In this document: in pieces, positions 17,304 through 26,321 of the stretch
Numbering within the stretch: position 1 is the first letter of the stretch
Layout: each line of letters begins with the position of its first letter
Assembly: GCF_011303555.1 (NCBI RefSeq)
Contig: NZ_CP049868.1
Coordinates: forward strand, 930,001-994,000
DNA from: Pedobacter sp. HDW13
GTDB taxonomy: Bacteria > Bacteroidota > Bacteroidia > Sphingobacteriales > Sphingobacteriaceae
Length of the DNA: 64,000 nucleotides
Reading direction: 5' to 3'
Notes under the pieces: model-generated
The model's database searches: none
What the model saw: the letters and a program-made list of their open reading frames with translations, nothing else
What the model was told of the DNA's origin: nothing
Position numbers and translations under genes: made by a program

Positions 17304-19844
17304 TTAAAATCCACCTAATTGTTGTGCGATACTGAAGTGGAACTGTCCTTTGTTCGCATCAGGCAAGCCTGGGATAGCATCAAAACCATAACCATAATCA
17401 ATACCCAGTAAACCAAATATTGGTAAAAAGATACGCGCACCTACACCTACTGATCTTCTGATGTTGAACGGATTAAAATCGCTAAACCTGTTCCAGGTAT
17501 TACCACCCTCGGCAAAAGCTAAAACAAATGCTGTTGCCTGCTGACTTGCAATAACCGGGTAACGTGCCTCTAATACATATTTGGTATAAATCGGGCTACC
17601 TGATTGTTGTGCAATGCTCGGGTCAGATCCTACCGGAATAACGGTGTTGTTTGAATAACCACGCATCGCAATTAGCTCAGATCCCTGTAAGAAATCGAAA
17701 CCTTGCATACCATCACCACCCAATTTAAAACGCTCGAATGCTGATTGACCAACGGCTTTGTTATACTGACCTAAGAAACCAAACTGCGCCTGTGCTTTGA
17801 TAACCAAATTGCCTACTACGCGTTGGTACCATTGCGAATCGAATTTCCATTTGTGGTATTCGGTAAAGCGGTATTTTTCTTTATCAGATGCCGTAGCATA
17901 GTTGGTTTTGTTAAACAACGAATATGGTGGCGTAGCCTGAATAGTGAAACGCAGGAACGAACCTGATTTCGGGAAAATAGGCGAATCTCTTGAATCGCGG
18001 CTAATCTCTTGTGATAAGTTTAAGTTGTAAGAAGTACCGGTGCTGAACAAATAACCTGCATAGTTATTCAAAATGTATTGCTGCAAGTTAATGGCATGGC
18101 TTAACTGGAAATAGTTATCTGGCCAGTTTAATCTTCTACCCAAACTTACGGTTACACCATTTAAACGGATTTTCTGGAATGAAGCATTATCAGAACTTAA
18201 ACCGTTTGATTGTAGTGAAGTAAATGCACTTACACCAAAACTTACTGGTTTCTCGCCACCAAACCAAGGTTGAGAGAAAGAGAAACTGTACGATTGGTAA
18301 TATTTACCGTTGGTTTGTCCACGTAAGCTTAATTTTTGTCCATCCCCTTTTGGAAGTGGTTTATAAGCTTTTAGGTTAAACAGGTTACGTAAAGAGAAGT
18401 TATTAAAGGTTAAACCCAGGGTACCGATAATACGGCCACCACCAAAACCACCTGAAAGCTCAATCTGATCTGAAGGTTTTTCCTCAACTGCATATTCAAT
18501 ATCCACAGTACCATCGGCCGGATTAGGGCGCGGGGTTGGAACAGTTTTAGATTCATCGAAATTACCCAATTGACCAATCTCGCGGATGGTACGAATTAAA
18601 TCGCTTTTGTTAAATTTTTGTCCCGGTTTGGTACGGATCTCGCGCAATACCACTTTATCGTTGGTAATGGTGTTACCTTTTAAAGTAATGCGGTTGTTGG
18701 TGTACTGCGGTCCTTCGTACATGCGAAGTTCTACATCTACCGTATCGCCACGAATGGTTTTAACCGGATCGATGTTGAAAGTTAAGTAACCGTTATCGGT
18801 ATACAAACTATTGATATCGCCACCATTTTCGCCACCACCGTTTAATTTTTTGTTTAAACGCTCTTCGCTAAATACATCACCTCTTTCGATGGTTAATACT
18901 TTATTTAAAATACTATCGGGATAAATGGCATTACCTGCCCAGCTTACACTACCCACATAATATTTCTTTCCTTCGTAAAGATCCATGCGGATGTTAACCC
19001 TTTTTTTGTTGTACTGGTAAATGGTATCTTTTAACAACGTAGCGTCCAGATAGCCTTTTTCCTGCATTTTGCCAATCATTTTCACCTTGTTCTCTTCGTA
19101 TTTCTCTTTTGAGAATTTTCCAGAGCCCCAGAAACGCCACCAGGCAAATTGCTTAGGGTTTTTAAGGTACTTTCTAAGCTTGGCAGATTTAAATTCTGTA
19201 TTTCCGGTAAAATCGATATGCTGTACTTTTACGCGGTTACCTTTATCAATATAAGCCTCTAAAACTACACTGTTCTCTGCATTTGGATCTTTTCGGGTTT
19301 TATAATCAATGGTGGTAAAGAAAAAGCCTTTATCCAGCATGTATTTTTTTACAATGGCCGATGTGGTATTGTATAAGTTATCGTTTACAATTTTACCGGT
19401 TTTATCGTTAAGCTTTTCCTGAATGGCAGTTCTTTGCGATTTACTGATTCCTTTTAAATCGATAGAGCTTAAACGCGGGCGCTCTACCACTTCAATTTCA
19501 AAGTAAACTGAATCCTGAACAAACTTTTCGATGTTAAGTTTTACATCATCAAACAATCCCTGCGCCCAAAGCGTTTTAATCGCGTCAGACGTAGCCTCAC
19601 CCGGAAGCACAATTTTATCCCCTTTGGTTAATTTAGAAAGAGTAATTAAAACTTCTTTATCTAAATATTGGGTTCCGGTCACAGTGGTACCACCAATGAT
19701 ATATTCTTTTGGACTAAAATAATCGAGATCTAAGCCACCAACCTTTAAAGAGGGGGTTGCCGGCGCCTGACCTTGTGGACGTATTTGAGCAAAGGCCGGA
19801 GCGGCTAAAACTAGTAGGATTAAAACTTGAAATATTCTTTTCAT
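17304..19844 (-). CDS. bamA: Outer-membrane protein assembly factor BamA
   Basis: Core of the machine that inserts beta-barrels into the outer membrane. The 846-residue protein begins with a signal peptide (MKRIFQVLILLVLAAPAFAQ); a start nine residues upstream is rejected because it would extend the signal region. Several POTRA repeats cover about 40-440 (for example RVKQHIDFTGNTEFKSAKL style units with Gly at turn positions). The Omp85 barrel follows and includes the RGY motif (AMRGYSNNT) and a GxGxRIFLPIFGLLGIDYGYG end region. Its neighbours uppS, the PorG-like gene and two skp genes match a gene order I recall from Porphyromonas. Confidence 0.95.
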   Translation of the reverse strand: MKRIFQVLILLVLAAPAFAQIRPQGQAPATPSLKVGGLDLDYFSPKEYIIGGTTVTGTQYLDKEVLITLSKLTKGDKIVLPGEATSDAIKTLWAQGLFDDVKLNIEKFVQDSVYFEIEVVERPRLSSIDLKGISKSQRTAIQEKLNDKTGKIVNDNLYNTTSAIVKKYMLDKGFFFTTIDYKTRKDPNAENSVVLEAYIDKGNRVKVQHIDFTGNTEFKSAKLRKYLKNPKQFAWWRFWGSGKFSKEKYEENKVKMIGKMQEKGYLDATLLKDTIYQYNKKRVNIRMDLYEGKKYYVGSVSWAGNAIYPDSILNKVLTIERGDVFSEERLNKKLNGGGENGGDINSLYTDNGYLTFNIDPVKTIRGDTVDVELRMYEGPQYTNNRITLKGNTITNDKVVLREIRTKPGQKFNKSDLIRTIREIGQLGNFDESKTVPTPRPNPADGTVDIEYAVEEKPSDQIELSGGFGGGRIIGTLGLTFNNFSLRNLFNLKAYKPLPKGDGQKLSLRGQTNGKYYQSYSFSFSQPWFGGEKPVSFGVSAFTSLQSNGLSSDNASFQKIRLNGVTVSLGRRLNWPDNYFQLSHAINLQQYILNNYAGYLFSTGTSYNLNLSQEISRDSRDSPIFPKSGSFLRFTIQATPPYSLFNKTNYATASDKEKYRFTEYHKWKFDSQWYQRVVGNLVIKAQAQFGFLGQYNKAVGQSAFERFKLGGDGMQGFDFLQGSELIAMRGYSNNTVIPVGSDPSIAQQSGSPIYTKYVLEARYPVIASQQATAFVLAFAEGGNTWNRFSDFNPFNIRRSVGVGARIFLPIFGLLGIDYGYGFDAIPGLPDANKGQFHFSIAQQLGGF

Positions 19845-19994
19845 TAAAATAATTTGTTCAGTAATGGCCACGAAGGTAACAATGTTTTGTAAGCAAATAT
19901 TTCTTTAAACCGTTACCCTGTTATGGTTTCATTTATCGTATAAAAGTGGTGCTAAGTTAGTTTAAACGCTTGTTAAAAAGTGTTAAAAGAAAAA

Positions 19995-20735
19995 TTAGTT
20001 TAATTGCTCGCTAATTTTACCAAAACGGCGTTCGCGTTTTTGATAGTCTACAATGGCCTCGAAAAGATCCTCGCGCCTGAAATCCGGCCACAAAACATCA
20101 GTAAAATAAAACTCGGTGTAAGCCATCTGCCAAAGCAGATAATTGCTGATCCGGTGCTCGCCACTTGTTCTGATCATTAACTCCGGATCGGGTATATTTA
20201 CTGTTGTTAATTTAGACGAAAACAGGTTTTCATCTATATCGGCTAAAGAAATGGTATCGTTTTTAACTTCAGCAGCAATTTTTTTGGCTGCTTCTAAAAT
20301 CTCCCACTTGGCACTGTAGCTTAACGCCAATGTTAAGGTACATTTTTCGTTGTGGGCAGTTTTGTCCATGGCTTCTTTTAAATCGTTGATACAGGCTTGC
20401 GGTAACGATTCGATATTGCCAATGGCATTAAGCTTAATATTATTTTTATTAAGTGTTTCGGTTTCGTTGTTGATGGTCGAAATCAGAATCTGCATTAAAG
20501 CATCTACTTCTTCTTTGGGTCTGTTCCAGTTTTCGGTTGAAAAAGCATATAGTGTAAGGTATTCAATCCCCACCTCAACACAACCTTCTACAATATCTTT
20601 TACAGAAAGTACACCTTGCTCATGTCCGAAAACCCGCACTTTTCCCTGGCCTTTTGCCCATCTTCCATTGCCATCCATAATTACGGCAATGTGCTTTGGC
20701 AGGCGGCTATAGTCTATTTGTTCTTTAAATCCCAT
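19995..20735 (-). CDS. uppS: Isoprenyl transferase (undecaprenyl diphosphate synthase)
   Basis: Makes the C55 lipid carrier for cell-wall and glycan synthesis by adding isopentenyl units in cis configuration. The 246-residue protein has the signature HIAVIMDGNGRWAK at 15-28 with catalytic Asp21, the YLTLYAFSTENW segment, and the C-terminal RTSGEHRISNYLLWQ and DFRREDL motifs. Length is typical. It lies 19 bp after the PorG-like gene and 150 bp before bamA, in the envelope operon. Confidence 0.96.
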   Translation of the reverse strand: MGFKEQIDYSRLPKHIAVIMDGNGRWAKGQGKVRVFGHEQGVLSVKDIVEGCVEVGIEYLTLYAFSTENWNRPKEEVDALMQILISTINNETETLNKNNIKLNAIGNIESLPQACINDLKEAMDKTAHNEKCTLTLALSYSAKWEILEAAKKIAAEVKNDTISLADIDENLFSSKLTTVNIPDPELMIRTSGEHRISNYLLWQMAYTEFYFTDVLWPDFRREDLFEAIVDYQKRERRFGKISEQLN

Positions 20736-20754
20736 TAATTATGTCAAAATCAGC

Positions 20755-21558
20755 TTAAAAGGAATAGCATTTTGAGGATACAAAGGTAAAAGATATGCCA
20801 ACACTAACAAATAGATAAGTGTCCCTTTTTCTAAAATCGCCTCTTTGGGTACCGGGATATCCGATTTGGTTGACAGAAGGATCAGATAAATTAACCTGGT
20901 TTTGGCCATTTCCTCTGATTACAGGGCTATCGGGATAGCGGCCGCTTACATCATCAATATAATCGGTAAATGGTGTACGATAGCCTATTTCGGTAAAAAC
21001 ACTCCAGGTATCTTTATAGTTGTACCTTAATCCCAATCCATACGGAATGGTTAAAGCTACATTGCTATAGCCATTTTCCTGACCTTCGGTAGCCAGCCTA
21101 TCCAAGCGGTATTTTTCTCCATCAACTTTTACTGTTGGTTTAAACACCACAAAACCTGCACCTGTAAACAAATAAGGAGTAAACTGCCGCGTTCCGCCAC
21201 CAATATTAAAATTAAAGAAGTTAAAGTCTACTATTCCGCTAAATTCATTTAAAGATGTTTTAAACTGCAGGTTTCTTTCCCTGAACTGGGCATTATTTGA
21301 TTTGGAATCTTTAGCCTGAATCTGTCCGTAGGTGTAATTTAAACGAACCCCAAGATATTGGTTGAAATTTCGTTTAACGTAGGCCCCACCTGAAAAACCA
21401 CTAATTTGTAAGGGATTGTTTTGATTGAGATCGCCCATGTAACCTGCACCACCTGCCATTAAACCCAACTCCCATGAAGGCTCTCCCTCTTGTGCACGAA
21501 CAAGCTGCCCGCCCAAAAGAAATAAGAGGATGAGAAAGAGTGGTTTATTTGGCGTCAT
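20755..21558 (-). CDS. porG: PorG-like outer-membrane protein (DUF6089)
   Basis: A 267-residue exported beta-rich protein: signal peptide ending RAQ (about residue 22), then WELGLMAGGAGYMGDLNQNN, repeated aromatic strands (GVRLNYTYGQ, FTPYLFTGAGFVVF) and TYLFVSVGISFTF near the end, an eight-strand-type barrel. The pattern fits the DUF6089/PorG family. In Porphyromonas, PorG belongs to the type IX secretion system and, as I recall, its gene also sits next to uppS and bamA. The short GDLN-type region and the nadK-porG-uppS-bamA order support the call. Whether this strain has a full T9SS cannot be told from this window. Confidence 0.75.
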   Translation of the reverse strand: MTPNKPLFLILLFLLGGQLVRAQEGEPSWELGLMAGGAGYMGDLNQNNPLQISGFSGGAYVKRNFNQYLGVRLNYTYGQIQAKDSKSNNAQFRERNLQFKTSLNEFSGIVDFNFFNFNIGGGTRQFTPYLFTGAGFVVFKPTVKVDGEKYRLDRLATEGQENGYSNVALTIPYGLGLRYNYKDTWSVFTEIGYRTPFTDYIDDVSGRYPDSPVIRGNGQNQVNLSDPSVNQIGYPGTQRGDFRKRDTYLFVSVGISFTFVSSKCYSF

Positions 21559-21560
21559 AT

Positions 21561-22442
21561 CTAGTAGTTACGGGTATCGATTCCCCATAATAATTTATTC
21601 CTTAACGTGTTTAAATACGTTTCATTGTTAAGGCGGATAAGATTTACACAAAAATCGGCTTTTTTGATGGTAATTTTTACTGACCGCTCTACCGTTACGG
21701 TACGGCTATCGCAGGAAACCAGAAATTTCGATTCCCTGGCTTCGACCTCAAAAGAAAGCTTATTATCGTCTGGCACCACTACTGGCCTTACATTTAAATT
21801 GTGCGGCGCAATAGGTGTAACCACAAAATTTTCAGAATCGGGATAAATAATCGGGCCACCGCAGCTTAAAGAATATGCTGTAGAGCCTGTAGGCGTGGCA
21901 ATAATTAATCCATCGGCCCAATACGAATTGATAAATTCATCATTCATAGAGGCATGAATAATCATCATGGCCGAATTATCACGGCGGTGAATGGTAATAT
22001 CATTCAGGGCAAAGTTTTCTTCGCCAAACAAACCGTTTTCTGATTCTAAAGTAAGCAGTGATCGGGTATCTAAAGTATATTCTTTATTAATCAGGGCCTC
22101 CAGGGCATCACCTATCTCATTTTTATTGATACTGGCCAGAAACCCCAGACGACCAAAATTAATCCCGATTACAGGAATGCCCGAATTGCGGATCAGCGAT
22201 AAAGTATCTAACAATGTACCATCGCCCCCAAGGCTCAGCAACACATCGGCCAGCTCTTTTAACTCGCTATGGTTATGAAAAACAACGGTATTAACAGGCA
22301 GTTTAATTTTGCCTTGAAGTGAAGTTTTGAATTTTGAATATAAAACGGGCTGGATATGGTGTTCGGCCAGATGATTAAAGACCTCCTGAACGTACGGCAA
22401 AACCGTATCGTTAAAATCTCTCCCGTAAATTGCAATCCTCAT
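21561..22442 (-). CDS. nadK: NAD kinase
   Basis: Phosphorylates NAD to NADP in the cytoplasm. The 293-residue protein has the GGDGT motif at 72-76, the NDITIHR segment, and the conserved TPTGSTAYSLSCGGPI block, all diagnostic of NadK. It lies 9 bp after the CBS gene and 2 bp before the PorG-like gene, so it is clearly in the same transcript. Length is typical for bacterial NadK. Confidence 0.96.
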   Translation of the reverse strand: MRIAIYGRDFNDTVLPYVQEVFNHLAEHHIQPVLYSKFKTSLQGKIKLPVNTVVFHNHSELKELADVLLSLGGDGTLLDTLSLIRNSGIPVIGINFGRLGFLASINKNEIGDALEALINKEYTLDTRSLLTLESENGLFGEENFALNDITIHRRDNSAMMIIHASMNDEFINSYWADGLIIATPTGSTAYSLSCGGPIIYPDSENFVVTPIAPHNLNVRPVVVPDDNKLSFEVEARESKFLVSCDSRTVTVERSVKITIKKADFCVNLIRLNNETYLNTLRNKLLWGIDTRNY

Positions 22443-22451
22443 AAAGTAGGT

Positions 22452-23114
22452 TTATACATTTAAATAATTCATGAACGAATCGTAACGCTCCTGCGACCCA
22501 TCATCAATCTGTGTGTTGTTGTACACTTCTTTTACCTGATAATCATATCTTTCGAAAGAAGCTACCAATGAAGTAATTTCAGTTTTATTTACTTTTAATG
22601 TTACTTCTAAACGTGTAGAATCTGCAAAAGAATTCACGTAAGAAGAAAGAATCTGTGCATTATCGGCTTCTACAATCTGCGAAATGTGCGCCAGCGAGTT
22701 ATCACGGTTACTGATTTCGAGTACAATAATGCCACCAGGCTCGTTTACTGCATATTGTTGGGCTACCGCATCAACCATGTTGCTGATGGGAATTATGCCT
22801 GCGTAACTTTTCTGCCGGTCTAAAACCGGAACAGCCGTAAGTTTTAACTGGCTCAACAGCCTAATTACATCGTAAATATGCGCATCGCTAAGTACAAAAG
22901 CATTAAGCAGGTTTACAGACGAATCGTTTAAAAGGGTATCGTGATTATCGATGCTCAACAAATTATCTTCTGCTACCAGCCCCATAAAAGCAACTTCATT
23001 AACAACAGGCAAATGTTTTAGCTTAAAATCGTTCATCCGATCTAAAGCCTTTTGCACCGTGTCATCGCTTCTCAGTGTAGGTATAACATTCGATATGATT
23101 TCTTGAGCAAACAT
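22452..23114 (-). CDS. CBS-domain protein
   Basis: A 220-residue cytoplasmic protein with two CBS motifs in the first 135 residues (VIPTLRSDDTVQKALDRMNDFKLKHLPVVNE and a second ending LTAVPVLDRQKSYAGIIPISNMVD). A C-terminal ACT-like region follows (VLEISNRDNSLAHISQIVEADNAQI...). Such proteins bind adenine nucleotides and regulate partners, but no partner is fused here. Its stop-start overlap with the hydrolase gene upstream (TAATG) and the 9-bp gap to nadK imply co-translation; a link to nucleotide or NAD level sensing is only a guess. Confidence 0.85.
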   Translation of the reverse strand: MFAQEIISNVIPTLRSDDTVQKALDRMNDFKLKHLPVVNEVAFMGLVAEDNLLSIDNHDTLLNDSSVNLLNAFVLSDAHIYDVIRLLSQLKLTAVPVLDRQKSYAGIIPISNMVDAVAQQYAVNEPGGIIVLEISNRDNSLAHISQIVEADNAQILSSYVNSFADSTRLEVTLKVNKTEITSLVASFERYDYQVKEVYNNTQIDDGSQERYDSFMNYLNV

Positions 23115-23877
23115 TATTTTAACAATATCCTGTCTAAAAATTTCTCTAAAAAAGCATTAAATATTCCGGGATGCTCCATCATAGGTGCATGACCGCATTT
23201 ATCTACCCAGTTCAATTCAGAATTAGGCAGTAGTTCGTGAAATTCTTCGGCCACTTCTGGTGGCGTAACTTTATCGTTTTTTCCCCAGATTAACGAAACC
23301 GGGATGGTAATTTTCGACAATTCTTTGGCCATGTTATGGCGTATAGCCGATTTTGCCATGGTTAAGATACGGATTACTCTCGATCTATCGTTAACTGTTT
23401 TAAATACGTCATCAACCAGCTCTTTGGTTGCCGTAGCCGGATCGTAAAAAGTAAATTCTACTTTCTCTTTAATATAATCGTAGCTCTCTCTGCGTGGGAA
23501 AGAACCACCAAAAGCGTTTTCGTACAAACCAGAACTACCTGTTAAAACCAGGGCCTTAACAAACTCCTGATGGGCAACGGTAAATACCAAACCAACATGG
23601 CCACCAAGTGAGTTACCCACTAGCACCACCTGGTTTAAATTCTTAAATTTTAAAAACCGGTGCAGGTACCTCGACAATGCCTTTACACCAAGTGTTAAAA
23701 TGGGTAAATCGTATATGGGCAAAATAGGGATCACTACATGATAGCGGTCTTTAAAATAATCCATAACCGGCCCCAATTGCTCAATTCGCCCATTAGGCCA
23801 TGCAGCAATACCAGCGTTTCGCCTTCTCCAGCTTCGATGTATTTAAATCCGTCTTCTTCTATTACCTGGTATGTCAT
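23114..23877 (-). pseudogene. Alpha/beta hydrolase split by a 1-nt frameshift
   Basis: Read from ATG at 23877, the frame encodes a normal hydrolase N-terminus (MTYQVIEEDGFKYIEAGEGE, then LVLLHGLMGELSNWG with the oxyanion HG motif) but ends at a stop soon after. The rest of the enzyme continues in another frame from about 23771: PVMDYFKDRYHVV, nucleophile GNSLGG, Asp region WGKNDKV and catalytic His in CGHAPMMEHP. Adding one G to the GGGG run (CCCC at 23771-23774) would join both parts into one about 254-residue protein. It is therefore a frameshifted gene, a sequencing error in a homopolymer, or a rare slippage site. It overlaps the CBS gene by one base. Confidence 0.85.
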
Positions 23878-24096
23878 ATATATAAATAGGATGCTACTGT
23901 GCTACTAAGTTAGTAGAGTAAAATTAAATTTTTGCATTTCTTTGCCATTTTTCTGAAATAAAATCGAAAACGGTCTAAAAACTCGCCATAGTGCATTAAG
24001 AAGCGGGAATTAAACATCTTGGAACAGGTATCAAGTATTAAATACAAGATATACTTTTAACAAGCTTTCCGCTTTGGTCTTTCAGCTTCAATCTCC

Positions 24097-24543
24097 CTAT
24101 GCTAGTTTCTCTTTAACAATTTCGGCAATTAATTTACCATCGGCTTTACCGGCCAGTTCTTTGTTCGCCATACCCATTACCTTGCCCATATCCTTAACCG
24201 ATGTAGCGCCAGATTGTTTGATTACCGTTTCAATAATTGCCGCAACCTCTGCCCTATCCAATTGTTTTGGCAAGAACTGGTTAATTACTTCAATTTCTTC
24301 TTCCTCTACCTTATACAAGTCCTCACGGTTTTGCTGTTTATAAATATCAGCCGATTCGCGACGCTGTTTAATTAGTTTCTGAAGGATTTTAAGCTCAGTT
24401 TCTTCGGTAATTTCTTCTGCAGAACCTTTTTCGGTTTTTGCCAAAAGTAAAGCAGCCTTTATAGCCCTTAAACCTCTTAACTGCGCATTGTTTTTAGCCA
24501 ACATGGCTTTTTTTATTTCCTGATCTATTGTTGTTGATACCAT
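24097..24543 (-). CDS. yqeY: GatB/YqeY domain protein
   Basis: A 148-residue all-helical protein matching stand-alone YqeY: LRAIKAALL, ITEETELKILQKLIKQRRES, EIEVINQFLPKQL, and the C-terminal GKVMGMANKELAGKADGKLIAEIVKEKL. The domain is homologous to the tRNA-binding tail of GatB amidotransferases, so a tRNA-related role is usually assumed, but the exact function is not settled. It stands alone between the hydrolase and SDR genes, all on the minus strand, with about 130-220 bp spacers. Confidence 0.92.
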   Translation of the reverse strand: MVSTTIDQEIKKAMLAKNNAQLRGLRAIKAALLLAKTEKGSAEEITEETELKILQKLIKQRRESADIYKQQNREDLYKVEEEEIEVINQFLPKQLDRAEVAAIIETVIKQSGATSVKDMGKVMGMANKELAGKADGKLIAEIVKEKLA

Positions 24544-24672
24544 TATTGTTTAATTGTTTGAATTGGTTAACCGGTTAATTGTAAATACCGGTCGCCAATT
24601 ATTATTTTCATTTTTTATTAATCGTTTAATCTTTCAATTAACCAATTTAAACAGTTTATACAGTTAACCTAA

Positions 24673-25431
24673 CTAACCTCTATTTATAATCGTAGCTGTT
24701 GCCTGTACAGTTGGCATAATCAGCATATCGTTAATGTTTACGTGCTTAGGCCTGCTCACTACATACCATATCGCGTCTGCAATATCATCGGCAATTAACG
24801 GCTCCAGGTTTTCGTAAACCTTTTTTGCACGGTCTTCGTCACCTTTGAAACGTACCACCGAAAATTCGGTTTCTACCATACCCGGATTAATTTCGGTAAC
24901 CTTAATGCCATGTGGCAATAGATCGATACGCATTCCTTTGCTCAGGGCATCAACCGCATGTTTGCTGGCACAATATACATTTCCATTTGGATAAACTTCT
25001 TTACCCGCAATAGAACCTATGTTAATAATGTGTCCTGATTGGTTCGGGATCATCCAGTTGGAAACAATTTTGGTTACATAAAGCAATCCCTTCACATTTG
25101 TATCGATCATCGTATCCCAATCGTCGGTATTGCCTCTATCAATCGGGTCTAATCCCTGGCTTAAACCTGCATTATTTACCAGCACATCTACCTTTTTCCA
25201 TTCGGCTGGTAAAACCTCCAATGCAGTGGTTAAACATTCTTTGCTACGCACATCGGCAATCACCTGTTTAATTTCAATCGCATATTTATCTGCCAAATGA
25301 TGGGCTATTTTGGCCAGTCTTTCTTCTCTGCGGGCCAAAAGTATTAAGTGGTATCCTTGTTGGGCAAATGTATGTGCGCAAGCTTCGCCAATACCAGAAG
25401 TTGCACCTGTAATTAATGCGATTTTAGACAT
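24673..25431 (-). CDS. SDR family NADP-dependent oxidoreductase (YdfG-like)
   Basis: A 252-residue classical short-chain dehydrogenase. The Rossmann motif GATSGIG is at 9-15, NNAG at 86-89, and the catalytic residues Ser140, Tyr153 and Lys157 (YCASK) are present. The basic residues after strand 2 (ARREERL) favour NADP. The closest known style is the YdfG group that oxidises 3-hydroxy acids such as L-allo-threonine. A TATCTTTG promoter element lies 63 nt upstream. No pathway neighbours help fix the substrate. Confidence 0.92.
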   Translation of the reverse strand: MSKIALITGATSGIGEACAHTFAQQGYHLILLARREERLAKIAHHLADKYAIEIKQVIADVRSKECLTTALEVLPAEWKKVDVLVNNAGLSQGLDPIDRGNTDDWDTMIDTNVKGLLYVTKIVSNWMIPNQSGHIINIGSIAGKEVYPNGNVYCASKHAVDALSKGMRIDLLPHGIKVTEINPGMVETEFSVVRFKGDEDRAKKVYENLEPLIADDIADAIWYVVSRPKHVNINDMLIMPTVQATATIINRG

Positions 25432-25494
25432 ATTTATGAATTTAAGTCACGGTAAACTTTACGGTTAAAAACCAGTTTAATCTACCTACGTAGA

Positions 25495-25502
25495 CAAAGA
25501 TA
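25495..25502 (-). promoter_or_regulatory. -7 promoter element of SDR gene
   Basis: Minus-strand TATCTTTG is a perfect TAnnTTTG match. Directly next to it on the start side is a near-palindrome TCTACGTAGGTAGA (25481-25494) that could be an operator. Confidence 0.45.
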
Positions 25503-25523
25503 AGTTTTTTTGAATGTTAAAGA

Positions 25524-26321
25524 CTACTGAAAAATCAAACTGAACGTGAATTGACGCAATTTCAACTTATCAATCGGATTAGCATAAGCTGTATCGTCAT
25601 GCTTCAGTATATCGCTGGTAGAATACGACAGTTTAATTTCGGGCGACATTTTGAAATACTCAAAATAAAGGTCAAAACCGATTCCTGTTTCATATGAAAG
25701 ATAATTCCGTTCGTTTTTGAGCAATTTGTTTACGGCAGTTTCACCTTCATCAAAAGTTTTCTTTTTGGAGGCAATATCAATCGAATACTTTGCTCCACCC
25801 AGCCAGTAAGCTCTGAAGTTATTTAAGCGGTTCGATTTGATTTTAATGCCTAGTGGAAATTCGAACATGGTGGCCTGCACTTTCTTATCAACCAGGGTTT
25901 GAAAATGTTTGGTTTGCCCGTTGCCCACATTAACCGGATCGGTAGGTACGTATTCGTAACTCACTACCCTATCGCTAAAAATCAGTGAAGGTGTAGAACG
26001 GATATCGAAATTTTCGGAAATATTCCTGTTCATTACAAAACCCAAACCAAAGCCTTGCGAGGGTTTACTCGAAATCGAATTTAACGAATTGGTTACCATG
26101 GTACCTGAAGCGGGATCGAAAGAAACGCCGTTGCTGTTGGGCATCTCGTAAAATGGCGCCCTCCAGTTCTGTTTTTTGAGGATTTTATATTCTGCCGAAA
26201 TGTATTGAAAATTAAAACCAAAACTCCAGTCCTCATCATCTATACCACCACCCCAGTTTTGAGCAAGAGCGGCTGTAGAAATGCTAAAGAGTGAAAGAAT
26301 GAGGCTTAATTTTTTTATCAT
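25524..26321 (-). CDS. porT: PorT-like outer-membrane beta-barrel protein
   Basis: A 265-residue exported protein with signal peptide ending ALAQ (residue 21). The mature part is beta-rich and carries a block typical of PorT/SprT: EFPLGIKIKSNRLNNFRAYWLGG, followed by YSIDIASKK, YLSYETGIGFDLYFEYFKMSPEIKLSYS and a C-terminal LRQFTFSLIFQ barrel strand. PorT is required for type IX secretion in Porphyromonas and Flavobacterium. It overlaps the end of ubiE/menG by 4 bp (ATGA), so the two are translationally coupled. The call rests on motif memory; a generic OmpW/PorT-fold porin is the alternative. Confidence 0.7.
   Translation of the reverse strand: MIKKLSLILSLFSISTAALAQNWGGGIDDEDWSFGFNFQYISAEYKILKKQNWRAPFYEMPNSNGVSFDPASGTMVTNSLNSISSKPSQGFGLGFVMNRNISENFDIRSTPSLIFSDRVVSYEYVPTDPVNVGNGQTKHFQTLVDKKVQATMFEFPLGIKIKSNRLNNFRAYWLGGAKYSIDIASKKKTFDEGETAVNKLLKNERNYLSYETGIGFDLYFEYFKMSPEIKLSYSTSDILKHDDTAYANPIDKLKLRQFTFSLIFQ

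Noticed and set aside
26318..26321. ubiE/porT overlap as a frameshift error
   Set aside because: ATGA overlaps are normal coupling signals and both proteins are intact.
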